From assembly GCF_900177615.1 (NCBI RefSeq), contig NZ_FXAP01000002.1, positions 372,001 to 436,000 on the forward strand: a stretch of DNA of 64,000 nucleotides, read 5' to 3'. Under the pieces are notes generated by a model. It did not search any database, was not told where the DNA came from, and saw nothing but the letters and a program-made list of their open reading frames with translations. Each line of letters opens with the position of its first letter. The stretch's first letter is position 1. The DNA is from Plantibacter flavus. GTDB lineage: Bacteria; Actinomycetota; Actinomycetes; Actinomycetales; Microbacteriaceae. Both the position numbers and the translations under genes were made by a program. Shown in pieces: positions 35,824 to 44,420 of the stretch.

Positions 35824-36816
35824 ATGGCCAGGGTCACCGCACCGATGTTGGAGATGCTGTGGGAGACGGACGATCCCGCGGAGGTGGTTGCCGCGCGGTT
35901 CGGGTTCAGAGATGCCGCCGCGGTCGGCGAGTGGGTGGCCGCCACCGTTGGTGATCACTGGGGTGTCGACGTCGAATCGGTCACGCGAGTCGTGATGAGC
36001 GGTCACAATGCTCTGGCATGGATCAGCGCTCCGTCCGGGTCGTTCCTCGCCAAGTGGTCTGTCCTCCCGCCGAGGTTCCCGCGGCTTGCTGCGTTGACGC
36101 AGCTCACCGCGTGGCTTGGTGAGCGCGGACTCCCCGTTTCAGCACCCGTGCCCTCAGTCGACGGGCGGGTCCAGATGCAGATCGACGATGGGACGTCGAT
36201 GAGTCTTCAACACCAGATCAGCGGTTCGCTGCTTGACGCCTCGGACAGGGATCAGGTCATCGCCGCCGGTGCCGCTCTCGCCAGGTTGCACCTGGCGCTG
36301 GCGCGATATCCGGACACCGAGGACGTGGGCGCGTTCGCCGATCCGCCCAAGCCGCTTGCAACGCGAATCAGGGGTTGGCTGGAATCCGACCGTTCGGGTC
36401 TGCTGACGCCATCGGCGCGTGAGACGTTGATCAGGCTCGTCGACAACTCACCGACCGAGCGGTTGTCGGCACAACTCGTCCACGGCGACTTCCGGGCAGC
36501 GAACATCCTGTGCGCAGGACACGACATCGCGGCGGTGTTGGACTTCGAGGAGGCCCGGTTCGATTTCCCCATCATGGAGCTGGCGCAATCGGCCGTGATG
36601 CTCGGAACGCGTTTCCGTGACTGGGGTCCGGTATCGACCCACGTCCACGCCTGGCTGCTCGAGGGATACACGTCTGAGCGTCCGCTGACATCGACAGAGG
36701 CCGACTGGTGGAACCTCCTCGTGCTGTGGTTCTCCCTGGTGCTCGTTCCTCCGGGAGAGGATCCAACCGGATGGGGACCGGCCGCCAAGAACCTCCTCGT
36801 CAGGATGGCCGTCTGA
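35824..36816 (+). CDS. Aminoglycoside phosphotransferase (APH) family protein
   Basis: 330 residues, ATG 35824 preceded by GAAGGGGA. Catalytic loop LVHGDFRAANILC (about 219-231) and metal-binding AVLDFEEARFDFP (about 238-250) are complete; the N-lobe has FLAKWSVLPPRFPRL with the ATP-contacting Lys. Resembles homoserine-kinase-like/choline-kinase-like members; substrate unknown. Confidence 0.85.
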   Translation: MARVTAPMLEMLWETDDPAEVVAARFGFRDAAAVGEWVAATVGDHWGVDVESVTRVVMSGHNALAWISAPSGSFLAKWSVLPPRFPRLAALTQLTAWLGERGLPVSAPVPSVDGRVQMQIDDGTSMSLQHQISGSLLDASDRDQVIAAGAALARLHLALARYPDTEDVGAFADPPKPLATRIRGWLESDRSGLLTPSARETLIRLVDNSPTERLSAQLVHGDFRAANILCAGHDIAAVLDFEEARFDFPIMELAQSAVMLGTRFRDWGPVSTHVHAWLLEGYTSERPLTSTEADWWNLLVLWFSLVLVPPGEDPTGWGPAAKNLLVRMAV

Positions 36817-37024
36817 GCTGGGCGCTGATCCTCGCAATGGTCGGCCGTGACCGATGGGATTGGTTCATCCGTGTCACCGCTCTGGTGCAGCTTGGAGCCT
36901 GCATCACCTCGCGTTGTGGCAGCATCGATTCCGCCAGTGCATGATCTCGGCGCTCTCGGGGAGACCAACAGGCCGACGAGGATGCCGAGACACCGGCATC
37001 CGATCCAGCTTTGAGGGGCAAGCA

Positions 37025-37507
37025 GTGAGCGACGAACCGAACACCGGCGACGGACTGGGGCCGCCGGTCGAACCGCCATCGGGGCCGAGCCCGGCCACAG
37101 GGCCCGCCGTGTCGGATCCCGGATCCGTGTCAGCCGCCGACCCTGGAGCAGCCGACCAGGACGGACCGGTCACCGGGCGAGCGTCCGGCGTCGGCATCAC
37201 GCTGCTCCTGTTCGCACTGCTGGTGGTGAGCTGGCTCGTCCAACTCTCCTTCGCGCTGCAGGGTGAGTTCGGTCCGTCCGAGGACCGGCTCAGTGAGGGC
37301 GGGATGCTCGGCGGGTTCATGCTCGGCGCCGCGATCGCGATCGGTTCGCCGATCATCGTGCTCATCCTGCAGGCGCGGGTCCACAAGCGGACCCCTCGAC
37401 ACTCGATCATCGCCGTCATCGGTGCCGTCGTCGTGCTGATCATCGCCGTACCGATCAACGCCATCGTCGTCGGACTCCAAGCGGTGAGCGTCATCAGCGG
37501 AAGCTAG
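37025..37507 (+). CDS. Small membrane protein with Pro-rich N-terminus
   Basis: 160 residues from GTG 37025, with GAGGGG upstream. About 50 residues rich in Pro, Ser and Gly, then three TM segments (ITLLLFALLVVSWLVQLSF, FMLGAAIAIGSPIIVLILQ, IIAVIGAVVVLIIAVPINAI). No family recognised. The 208 bases before it hold no gene that I can support. Confidence 0.65.
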   Translation: MSDEPNTGDGLGPPVEPPSGPSPATGPAVSDPGSVSAADPGAADQDGPVTGRASGVGITLLLFALLVVSWLVQLSFALQGEFGPSEDRLSEGGMLGGFMLGAAIAIGSPIIVLILQARVHKRTPRHSIIAVIGAVVVLIIAVPINAIVVGLQAVSVISGS

Positions 37508-37622
37508 GAGCCGTCCGCCGCCGACGCTCCGAGCTCGCCCATCGGGACAACTCCCGACCCGTGCCATGAACGATGCAGGGACTCACTCGGGCCGGGCACC
37601 ACATGTCATCCCACAGTTTCGG

Positions 37623-37650
37623 TTGACATCGACAGGGCCTCGCGTACTCT
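37623..37650 (+). promoter_or_regulatory. Promoter of the YCII-related gene
   Basis: TTGACA (37623-37628), 16 bases, TACTCT (37645-37650), ending 18 bases before the start codon, with AAGGAGAG between. The -35 box is a perfect match. Confidence 0.55.
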
Positions 37651-37667
37651 TCGAACAAGGAGAGATC

Positions 37668-38015
37668 ATGCCCCACTTCGCCGTCCTGATCTACACCGAG
37701 GACTCCACTCACGCCGCAGATGCGACTGAGGAGAACCTGGCGGTTCCAGACGCCCACGGACGAGCGCTCACTGAGACTGGTTCGCTGCTGGCCGCCTACG
37801 CGTTCACCCCGCGCGATCTTGCGCGATCGATCCGCGCGTCCGGAGTGACCCTCGGTCCGTTCATCGACTCTCGAGAAGTGGTCGCGGGTGTTTACATCAT
37901 CGAAGCCTCGACGTTCGAGGATGCGCTCACCATCGCTGCCACGAACCCTGAAGTTCAGCGAGGAGGAGGGGTCGAGGTCCGGCTGATTCACAGCGGCGGC
38001 ACCGTCGAGACATGA
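37668..38015 (+). CDS. YCII-related domain protein
   Basis: 115 residues. MPHFAVLIYTEDSTHAAD and later GVYIIEASTFEDALTIAATNP plus GGGVEVRLI match the dimeric alpha+beta-barrel YCII/DGPF-type proteins; the family His/Asp pair is partly kept. Such proteins often accompany ECF sigma factors, but none is present here. Well-formed promoter and ribosome binding site. Confidence 0.78.
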   Translation: MPHFAVLIYTEDSTHAADATEENLAVPDAHGRALTETGSLLAAYAFTPRDLARSIRASGVTLGPFIDSREVVAGVYIIEASTFEDALTIAATNPEVQRGGGVEVRLIHSGGTVET

Positions 38016-38043
38016 CGGCATCCGGTCGGAGCCATCGAGGCGG

Positions 38044-38403
38044 CTATTCGAGGACTTCCCAGAGTTCGATCGGGAGGCCCTCGGGGTCGTGGATGCGGAC
38101 GAATCGACCGTAGTCCGTCTCCCACTCGGTTCGACGCTCGACGGCGATCCCGGCTCCCTCGAGATGCGCCGTCAGGGCGTCCAAGTCGCTGACGCGAAGG
38201 TTGAGCATGAACGGCTGGTCGTGCGCGAACGACTCGCTCGTCCCCGCGACAGGCGCGAAGACGGTCATGCCGGCCTCCTGCATCCAGACGGTGTCTTCGC
38301 CCTCCGCGCCGGCTTCGATGCCGAGATGCTCGCGGTACCAGGCCGCGCGCGCCGACGGGTCGTGACTGCGGAAGAACAACCCGCCGATGCCGAGAACGCC
38401 CAT
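38044..38403 (-). CDS. VOC (glyoxalase/bleomycin resistance) family protein
   Basis: 119 residues, one vicinal-oxygen-chelate domain as two beta-alpha-beta-beta-beta repeats: RSHDPSARAAWYREHLGI and the C-terminal RFVRIHDPEGLPIELWEV, whose Glu is a typical metal ligand. Substrate not predictable. Tail-to-tail with the YCII-related gene. Confidence 0.85.
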   Translation of the reverse strand: MGVLGIGGLFFRSHDPSARAAWYREHLGIEAGAEGEDTVWMQEAGMTVFAPVAGTSESFAHDQPFMLNLRVSDLDALTAHLEGAGIAVERRTEWETDYGRFVRIHDPEGLPIELWEVLE

Positions 38404-38412
38404 GGGGTGAGC

Positions 38413-38595
38413 TTATCGACGCTCTGAACTCCGCGGTCCCGACGCAGGCTCGAGAGCGGTGCTGCGGGACATCAGGACATACGGTGCACGTCCGCAGTCG
38501 TCCGTGATGGTCGATTGCGGCTCGAACCCGACGGCTCGCCAGCATCGCACTCCGCGCTCGTTCTGGACGTCCGGGTCGACGGTGATCTGACTGGT
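38413..38595 (-). pseudogene. 3' remnant of a GNAT acetyltransferase gene
   Basis: Minus-strand reading from about 38595 to a TAA at 38413-38415 gives TSQITVDPDVQNERGVRCW, then RAVGFEPQST and a short tail. The DPDVQNERG-x-RCW-x-AVGF pattern matches the end of AAC(6')-like/RimJ-like GNAT domains (DPDxxNxRAxRxYExAGF). The first two thirds of the domain and any start codon are missing. Confidence 0.5.
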
Positions 38596-38699
38596 GGTTC
38601 GACGGCGACGGGGCTCTGCAGCACAGTCACGATCTCCTGTTCGACGAGGGCGAACCGACGCCCGCGTACGACGCTCTGCGGCGAGTCATCGCCGGCTGA
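38589..38699 (+). pseudogene. 3' remnant of a glycosidase-like gene
   Basis: Plus-strand frame ending at TGA 38697-38699 reads DWWFDGDGALQHSHDLLFDE then GEPTPAYDALRRVIAG. A C-terminal LLFD-xxG-xPxPAYxALR block is typical of GH10 xylanases. An in-frame TGA just upstream (38583-38585) and the lack of any upstream barrel show that it is a truncated remnant. Assignment to GH10 rests on this tail alone. Confidence 0.4.
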
Positions 38700-38979
38700 T
38701 GATGGAGGCGGACCACCAAGGCCCGCACATCCTCGGACGCGCCAGCTCTCCCCACCGGCCGGAGAAAACGACCCCCGCTTGACTCGTCGTCAGAAGTGAT
38801 GGGTGCAGACGAGTGCCTACAACCGTCCGCACCAGTGGCGGAACAGAGGCCCCGGCGCCAGGTCCGTCCTCGACGTCGAGAAGAGATGTCCTCCCAACAG
38901 AGGACTAGGCAGATAAAACATATGAGACGTTAATACATTTAGTCGACCGGCAAGGAGCTGGTCAGAAATGGAGAACGAG

Positions 38980-39279
38980 ATGCGTTGGAAGCGAGGAGTG
39001 GCGATTGTTGCGCTCAGCACGACCCTCGCCGTGGCAGGCGCGGGCTCAGCCCACGCAGTCACGGTCAATCCACCGGAGGGTGGCACCTGGAGTTACGGGA
39101 CGGACAGCCCGTCGCGGGGGACCTGGTCCGACTACCTTCACCACGGATCGCGCCATCACAGTCTGGCCGGAAACGCGAGCTACGAGAGGAAGAGCCCGGT
39201 GGTGAACCTCGGCTACTGGTCCGAGGTGAGCGTCGAGACGTCACTCTGGGGCAATTACGCCAAGTACAACCTCGATTGA
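38980..39279 (+). CDS. Lactococcin-972-family bacteriocin 2
   Basis: 99-residue precursor from ATG 38980 (GGAG eight bases upstream); ATG 38968 would add MENE. Signal peptide of 26 residues ends AHA, as in bacteriocin 1. The mature part (about 73 residues) has the family pattern W-S-Y-G, then SDYLHHGSRHHSLAGNAS, a central GYWSEVSV and an aromatic C-terminus SLWGNYAKYNLD. The YxxxHHGSxxHS block is closer to lactococcin 972 itself than that of bacteriocin 1. Followed by membrane-protein and ATPase genes in the same order as locus 1. Confidence 0.88.
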   Translation: MRWKRGVAIVALSTTLAVAGAGSAHAVTVNPPEGGTWSYGTDSPSRGTWSDYLHHGSRHHSLAGNASYERKSPVVNLGYWSEVSVETSLWGNYAKYNLD

Positions 39280-39286
39280 ACTCGAT

Positions 39287-39321
39287 CTCTGCTCTCGCCC
39301 GTCGCACGGGCGAGAGCAGAG
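39287..39321 (+). promoter_or_regulatory. Intergenic hairpin between bacteriocin 2 and its membrane-protein gene
   Basis: CTCTGCTCTCGCCCG (39287-39301), loop TCGCA, CGGGCGAGAGCAGAG (39307-39321): a perfect 15-bp stem. The ribosome binding site of the next gene follows about ten bases later. No T-run, so partial termination or RNA stabilisation is likely. Same position as the hairpin in locus 1. Confidence 0.75.
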
Positions 39322-39342
39322 CCCTCCTCCGAAAGGTGAACG

Positions 39343-41313
39343 ATGGCTCTCCTCACTCGCCTCGCCCTGTGCTGCACCGTCCTGCTGACCCTGGGTGCCT
39401 GCTACTTGGCGTTCCAAGGCGTCGATGAGGTCACCTTCGACGGCGCTGCCACGGCTGTGGTCGTTCAAAGCATCCCTGCACAGGCGACGCGCCTCGACGC
39501 GATCTCCGCAGTCCGCACGGCTGCGGAGGCGGAGGGTGTGTCGATCGTGAAGGTCGTGGCGGATCCCGAGGACATCGACCACTCACGGATCGTCCTGACA
39601 TTCGACGACGCAGCCGCGGGATACCGGCCGTTCAGCAGCGCGATCCGCACCATCGTGAGGCCGATCGGTGATGGAGGAACGTCGGACCTGCGAGGGTTGT
39701 ACCTCATCGACGGTTCGGCTCGCCAAGGCGCGCGCATTGTCTCGTCCCTCGAGTCTCTCGGGTACCTCGCCCAGACGGAGTCTCGCAGCCCCCAGGCCTA
39801 CGTCATGGGGACGATTGCGAAGCAACCGGCGGTCGCGACGATCGGGATGGCCACCCTCCTCGCCGTCGGCCTGGCGCTGGTGTTCCATGCCTCCCAGGCA
39901 CAGAAGCGCAGAGCCGTCGCGCTCGTCAACGGGTGGAGCGAAGCCCAGTTCGTGCTGGCTGAGCTGCGAGGGATCGCAGTGGTCTTCGGCCAAGCCCTCA
40001 TCGTGTTCGCCTTGCTGGGCGTTGTCGCGCTCGGTTTCATCAACGGCTGGGCCCAGCTCGGAGGGTTCGTCGCCTTCACCGTCCCGATCGTGCTCGTCGT
40101 CTTCCTCATCATCTCGGGAATGGCTCTGCTGGCACTGCTGCTCCTCCCGAACGAGCGTCTCGCCTCCCTCATCGCGGGGAAACGTCCGGTGCTCTACCTC
40201 GCCGTCGCCGCGGCGATGATCCAGAGCGTGACCATGTGGAGTTTACTCACGGCGTTCACGAGCGCGAGCTCACAGGTATCGGTCGCGGCAGCATCGGCGG
40301 CGGAATTGGACCATTGGCGAGCGTCGACCGACCTGCTCACCCTCAGGTTCACTCCGATGTCATCAGAGCTGGAGTGGAAAGCACTCGAGGGGCCCTTCCG
40401 CGAAGTCGTCCAGACACTCGATGGATCGGGTCAGCTGTTGCTCGCCGTCCATCCTTCCGTCGTCCGCACCGATGACTACGGAGCCGACGGCAATCGGATC
40501 ATCGTGAACAACGAGTTCCTCCGCCGACAAGCCATCATCTCCGAGGACGGCACTCGGGTCGCACCCGTCGCGGAGGAGGCCGATCATCTCACCCTGCTAA
40601 TCCCCGAGCAGCTGACCGAGCGAATACCGGACATCGTCGAAACATACGAAGACGAGGCGGCGTTCCAGATGTCGCTCGCGGGCCTCGACCCGCACCCGAT
40701 CACTATCGAGGTCATCCGAGTGCGCGACGGTCAGCGCATCTTCAACTACAGCCAGGATCTGGCTCAACCAGCTCAGGCTGACCCGGTCGTCGCGGTCATC
40801 CCGGCGGCATCGGAGGTGCTCTCGTCGGACTTCTACCTCTCAAACGCGTCATCGGGTGGCGTACTCGTCAGCGACGATCAGGCCACCCTGGACCTGCTCG
40901 ATCGTGTCGGGATCACTGCCAGGCTCGCGTCATTGGACACTGCCGCCGACTTCGCGATCGACGCCCTCCAGACCCTCCAGTCTGCGATCCGCGGGTTACA
41001 GCTCTCGATCGCGTTCACGGTTCTGGTGCTCGCCTTCTCGGCAACAGTCCTGGCGTCGGCATACTGTCAGGGCCAGAGCCAGGCGATCTTCACCAGATTC
41101 ACCAACGGCTGGTCGTTCCTCGCCTCGCACCGGACATTTCTCATCTCATCGCTCGGCGGGACCGCACTGCTCCTATGTGCCGGCGTCATCACGACGACTC
41201 GCGATGCCCTCCCGTGGGCAGCCGTCATCCTGGCGGTCGAGTGCATCCTGGTCCTCGGACTGGTCCGCTTGGCCGAACACCGCCTCCGAGGCGATCTCAT
41301 CAAACGCTACTGA
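39343..41313 (+). CDS. Bacteriocin-associated integral membrane protein of locus 2
   Basis: 656 residues, ATG 39343 after GAAAGGTGAA. TM1 near the start (LALCCTVLLTLGACYLAF), extracellular domain to about residue 160, four TM segments (ATIGMATLLAVGLALVF; VVFGQALIVFALLGVVALGF; VPIVLVVFLIISGMALLALL; LYLAVAAAMIQSVTMW), a second extracellular domain (about 310-545) and three final TM segments. Same plan as the 729-residue protein of locus 1 but with little sequence identity by eye, so the loci are not a recent duplication. Confidence 0.87.
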   Translation: MALLTRLALCCTVLLTLGACYLAFQGVDEVTFDGAATAVVVQSIPAQATRLDAISAVRTAAEAEGVSIVKVVADPEDIDHSRIVLTFDDAAAGYRPFSSAIRTIVRPIGDGGTSDLRGLYLIDGSARQGARIVSSLESLGYLAQTESRSPQAYVMGTIAKQPAVATIGMATLLAVGLALVFHASQAQKRRAVALVNGWSEAQFVLAELRGIAVVFGQALIVFALLGVVALGFINGWAQLGGFVAFTVPIVLVVFLIISGMALLALLLLPNERLASLIAGKRPVLYLAVAAAMIQSVTMWSLLTAFTSASSQVSVAAASAAELDHWRASTDLLTLRFTPMSSELEWKALEGPFREVVQTLDGSGQLLLAVHPSVVRTDDYGADGNRIIVNNEFLRRQAIISEDGTRVAPVAEEADHLTLLIPEQLTERIPDIVETYEDEAAFQMSLAGLDPHPITIEVIRVRDGQRIFNYSQDLAQPAQADPVVAVIPAASEVLSSDFYLSNASSGGVLVSDDQATLDLLDRVGITARLASLDTAADFAIDALQTLQSAIRGLQLSIAFTVLVLAFSATVLASAYCQGQSQAIFTRFTNGWSFLASHRTFLISSLGGTALLLCAGVITTTRDALPWAAVILAVECILVLGLVRLAEHRLRGDLIKRY

Positions 41314-41323
41314 ACAGGACATC

Positions 41324-42007
41324 ATGACGACCACCCGCAGCCGGCCACGCCGAGGTCCAGCGCCGGCAGCCATCTCGATCGACGCGCACGACATCCGCAA
41401 GACCATCGACGGCCGCCCCATCTGGTCTGGCCTGAGCTTCACCCTCGATCAGCCTGGCCTCATCGCGCTCTCCGGTCCGAGCGGATCAGGCAAGACGACG
41501 CTCCTGAACTGCCTCGGCCTGCTCGACACGGTCTCAGGTGGAGAGCTCATCATCGATGGGAACGACGTCACGAAGCCACAAGAGGAGCGTCGGCGACAGC
41601 TCTACCGGCATCGGATCGGTTTCCTATTCCAGAACTACGGACTGGTCGAGACCTGGACCGCCGATCAGAACATCGCGGTGGCGGCGCGGTTCGTCGCAGC
41701 CGGAAAGGAGCGAGTCCGGCTGGCTCGACGGGAGGCACTCGAGCGTGTCGGACTGGACGGCCGTCATGACGCGAAGATCCACACGCTCAGTGGCGGCGAG
41801 CAGCAGCGGGTAGCGCTCGCTCGCCTCATCGTGAAACGTCCCGCGCTGATCCTCGCCGACGAGCCGACGAGCGCACTCGACCCGACCAACGCCGCGTTGG
41901 TCCTCGACACCCTCCGCGAGCTGGCCGACGATGGCGCGCTCGTCATCCTGGCGACCCACCACCGCAGCGTCATCGAGCGCTGTGACGCGCTCCTCTCCCT
42001 GCCGTGA
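41324..42007 (+). CDS. ABC transporter ATPase of bacteriocin locus 2
   Basis: 227 residues. Walker A GPSGSGKTT, Q-loop LFQNYGLVE, signature LSGGEQQRVALAR, Walker B LILADEPTSALD, H-loop ATHHRS. The Q-loop LFQNYGLVE is characteristic of ATPases in bacteriocin-associated FtsX-like systems. Begins 10 bases after the membrane-protein stop (AGGAC upstream). Last gene of locus 2. Confidence 0.9.
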   Translation: MTTTRSRPRRGPAPAAISIDAHDIRKTIDGRPIWSGLSFTLDQPGLIALSGPSGSGKTTLLNCLGLLDTVSGGELIIDGNDVTKPQEERRRQLYRHRIGFLFQNYGLVETWTADQNIAVAARFVAAGKERVRLARREALERVGLDGRHDAKIHTLSGGEQQRVALARLIVKRPALILADEPTSALDPTNAALVLDTLRELADDGALVILATHHRSVIERCDALLSLP

Positions 42008-42225
42008 GGGCCGAACGTTCGAGGCGAGATCATGATCCGCACGTCGTAGGCTGCACGCACTCCTGCGACGAACGAGAGGAATCGTCACTCCGAACGGCCC
42101 CTTTGACCGCCGCCCCGAGGTCCCCGCGTTCACGGTGACCAGCGAGACGAACGAGCGCGGAATCGGAAACCATCGTTGACGGCGGGTGTCTTGATCTCCG
42201 GTCAGCGGCATAGGGTTTGACGACC

Positions 42226-42678
42226 ATGAACCACTTCTCCGTTGTTCCCGCGTCGTATGTCTTCCTGCGCCGCGATCAATCGGTCCTGTTGCAACGACGG
42301 CAGAACACCGGCTACATGGACGATTGTTGGTCAGCGGGTGCCGCCGGTCATGTGGAGCTTGGTGAAACTGCGACGTCTGCCGCAATCCGCGAGTCGAGGG
42401 AAGAACTTGGCGTTCAGGTGTCACCCGAGGCGCTATCGGCCGTGGCTGTCATGCAGCGCACCGATGGCACAGCGAACCCGATGGAACAGCGCGTCGACTG
42501 GTTCTTCGTCTGCGACGTCTGGGGTGGCGAACCACTGATCCGAGAACCGGCCAAGTGCGCAGAACTGTCGTGGTTTCGCCTCGACGACCTGCCGGTCAAC
42601 CTGCCCGCTCACGAGCGTCTTGCGTTGGACGCTCTCCGCGAGGGGCGCAGGTCAGCGGTTCTCACGTTCGGGTTCTGA
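42226..42678 (+). CDS. Nudix hydrolase
   Basis: 150 residues. Complete Nudix box GHVELGE...RESREELGV (about 45-67), preceded by WSAGAAGHVE. Followed by the V-D-W-F-F-V and LSWFRLDDLP blocks common in MutT-like members. ATG 42226 chosen; TTG 42217 is the only other start. No strong ribosome binding site. Lower GC at the 5' end than most neighbours. Confidence 0.87.
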   Translation: MNHFSVVPASYVFLRRDQSVLLQRRQNTGYMDDCWSAGAAGHVELGETATSAAIRESREELGVQVSPEALSAVAVMQRTDGTANPMEQRVDWFFVCDVWGGEPLIREPAKCAELSWFRLDDLPVNLPAHERLALDALREGRRSAVLTFGF

Positions 42679-42685
42679 CCACCCG

Positions 42686-43219
42686 TCAGCGGGGAACGCC
42701 CGCGCGTTCGCAGTCGGCCCACTGCTCCGGCCGGCGCTGCTCGAGCCATGCAGAGAGCTCGCCGTACCCGCGGTAGCCAGTGAACACGGTGAACTGTTTC
42801 TTGCGGCGTTCATCCCATGCGGTGAGGCTGATGAAGGTCGGCCCGCCTCCCTGCGACTGCGAACCGAAACGCAGGGTGTGGATGTCGCCGACCTCTCGCC
42901 GACGGTACCGGCCGAAGCCCGACTTCACGTCGAGATGCCGGTCGTACGCCTGAATGCGGCCGGCGCTGAGCAAGAGGCCGAACACGAAGACCAGTCCGCC
43001 GCCGCCCACGAAGAAGAGCAGGAAGAACCCGAAGCTGGACACGCCGTCCTCCGCGTCGGACACCAGCTCGCCGAGCCCGCCGAACAGCCCGATCACGGCG
43101 ACGAGCCCGCCGAGGATCTCGAACATCAGCGACTGGTAGCGAGGTCGCCGAACCACGAACAACGGCTTGGCGCCCTCGCGCGTCGCCGTGCCACCCCAGG
43201 TGTTGATGCTGTCGCTCAT
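42686..43219 (-). CDS. Two-TM membrane protein
   Basis: 177 residues, ATG 43219 with GGGGGGTG upstream. Cytoplasmic N-terminus, two TM segments (ILGGLVAVIGLFGGLGEL, GFFLLFFVGGGGLVFVFGLLL), then a C-terminal soluble part rich in strands (AYDRHLDVKSGFGRYRRREV, TFISLTAWDERRKKQFTVF) that could be a PH-like fold. Function unknown. Confidence 0.68.
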   Translation of the reverse strand: MSDSINTWGGTATREGAKPLFVVRRPRYQSLMFEILGGLVAVIGLFGGLGELVSDAEDGVSSFGFFLLFFVGGGGLVFVFGLLLSAGRIQAYDRHLDVKSGFGRYRRREVGDIHTLRFGSQSQGGGPTFISLTAWDERRKKQFTVFTGYRGYGELSAWLEQRRPEQWADCERAGVPR

Positions 43220-43295
43220 CGTCACCCCCCGCTGCCCACGGTACCGGACTGACAGCCGACCCTCTCGTCCGTCGAGCGCGGACCGGACGCCCCTG

Positions 43296-44285
43296 CTACC
43301 AGGCGTAGGCCTCCGGGGCCTGGCCGCCGGGGCCGGGGAAGAGCTCGTCGAGGGCGGTGAGGTCGTCAGCGCTCAGCTCGATGTCGACTGCTGCGACCGC
43401 GGACTCCAGCTGCTCGATCGTGCGCGGTCCGATGATCGGGCCGGTGACGCCGGGCTGATGCAGGAGCCACGCGAGACCGAGCGACGCCGAGGTCCAGCCA
43501 CGCTCGGCCGCGAAGCGGTCGTAGGCATCGAGCTGGTCCTGCTGCTTGGCACGGGCCTCGGTGATGCGGGACTCGCCCGATCGCGCGCGCTTGTCGGAGG
43601 AGCCACCGCTCAGCAGCCCGCCCGACAACGGCGACCAGGGCAGGATGCCGAGCCCGTAGTGCTGCGCGGCGGGGATCACCTCGAGTTCGATCGAGCGCTG
43701 CGCGAGGTTGTAGAGCGACTGCTCGCTGACGAGGCCGAGGAAGTGTCGCTGCTGCGCGACCTCGTTGGCCTGCGCGATGTTCCAGGCGGCGAAGTTCGAG
43801 CTGCCCGTGTAGACGACCTCGCCACGCGCGACGAGCACCTCCATCGCCTGCCACAGCTCCTGCCAGGAGATGTGCCGGTCGATGTGGTGGAACTGGTAGA
43901 GGTCGATCCGGTCCGTCTGCAGTCGTTCGAGGGAGGCGATCGCCTCACGACGCACCTGCCAGGCCGACGCGCCACGGGCGTTCACGACGTCCGAGCCGTC
44001 GTCGTTCGGGGCGACCATGGGCGAGTGGACCTTCGTCGCCAGAACGATGTCGTCACGGACGCCGGGACGGGCTGCGAACCACCGGCCGATGATCTCCTCC
44101 GTCGCTCCGCGACCGGCACTCCCGCCATACGCGTTCGCCGTGTCGAAGAAGTTGACGCCGAGGTCGAACGCCCGGTCCATGATCGCGAACGAGTCCTCCT
44201 CGCTGGTCCGGTCGCCGAAGTTCATCGTGCCGAGCACGATCCGGGAGACCGTCGTCCCCGTGCGGCCGAGGTGCGTGTACTTCAT
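43296..44285 (-). CDS. Aldo/keto reductase
   Basis: 329 residues, ATG 44285 after AAGGG. Barrel starting MKYTHLGRTGTTVSRIVLGT; catalytic Asp/Tyr in FFDTANAYGG, Lys in LATKVHSP, His in LYQFHHIDRH; coenzyme loop GPIIGPRTIEQLESAV near the end. Belongs to the YajO/Tas-like AKR group with broad aldehyde substrates. Divergent from the GNAT gene. Confidence 0.9.
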   Translation of the reverse strand: MKYTHLGRTGTTVSRIVLGTMNFGDRTSEEDSFAIMDRAFDLGVNFFDTANAYGGSAGRGATEEIIGRWFAARPGVRDDIVLATKVHSPMVAPNDDGSDVVNARGASAWQVRREAIASLERLQTDRIDLYQFHHIDRHISWQELWQAMEVLVARGEVVYTGSSNFAAWNIAQANEVAQQRHFLGLVSEQSLYNLAQRSIELEVIPAAQHYGLGILPWSPLSGGLLSGGSSDKRARSGESRITEARAKQQDQLDAYDRFAAERGWTSASLGLAWLLHQPGVTGPIIGPRTIEQLESAVAAVDIELSADDLTALDELFPGPGGQAPEAYAW

Positions 44286-44420
44286 CGTGGAGCCCTTCTC
44301 ATCGTCGAACCGGGCCGCGATCCCGCGGCGCGTCGAGTGTGTCACGGAAGCCGCCCGCTACACCCCCGGCTCGACAGGGCGGCCTCGACCGGCTACAGCC
44401 CGAGGCGATACCGTGGCCTG

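Larger units (their letters stand above)
38404..38979. other. 576-base spacer with two gene remnants and the promoter side of bacteriocin 2
   Basis: No intact gene. Contains a GNAT 3' remnant (38413-38595), a glycosidase-like 3' remnant (38589-38699), about 200 unremarkable bases, and an AT-rich patch (38909-38942, including TAATAC at 38931-38936) that probably carries the bacteriocin 2 promoter. Confidence 0.6.

Noticed and set aside
36817-37024. Short open frames between the phosphotransferase and the Pro-rich membrane protein
   Set aside because: No ribosome binding site, no motif, and low-complexity products; the stretch appears non-coding.
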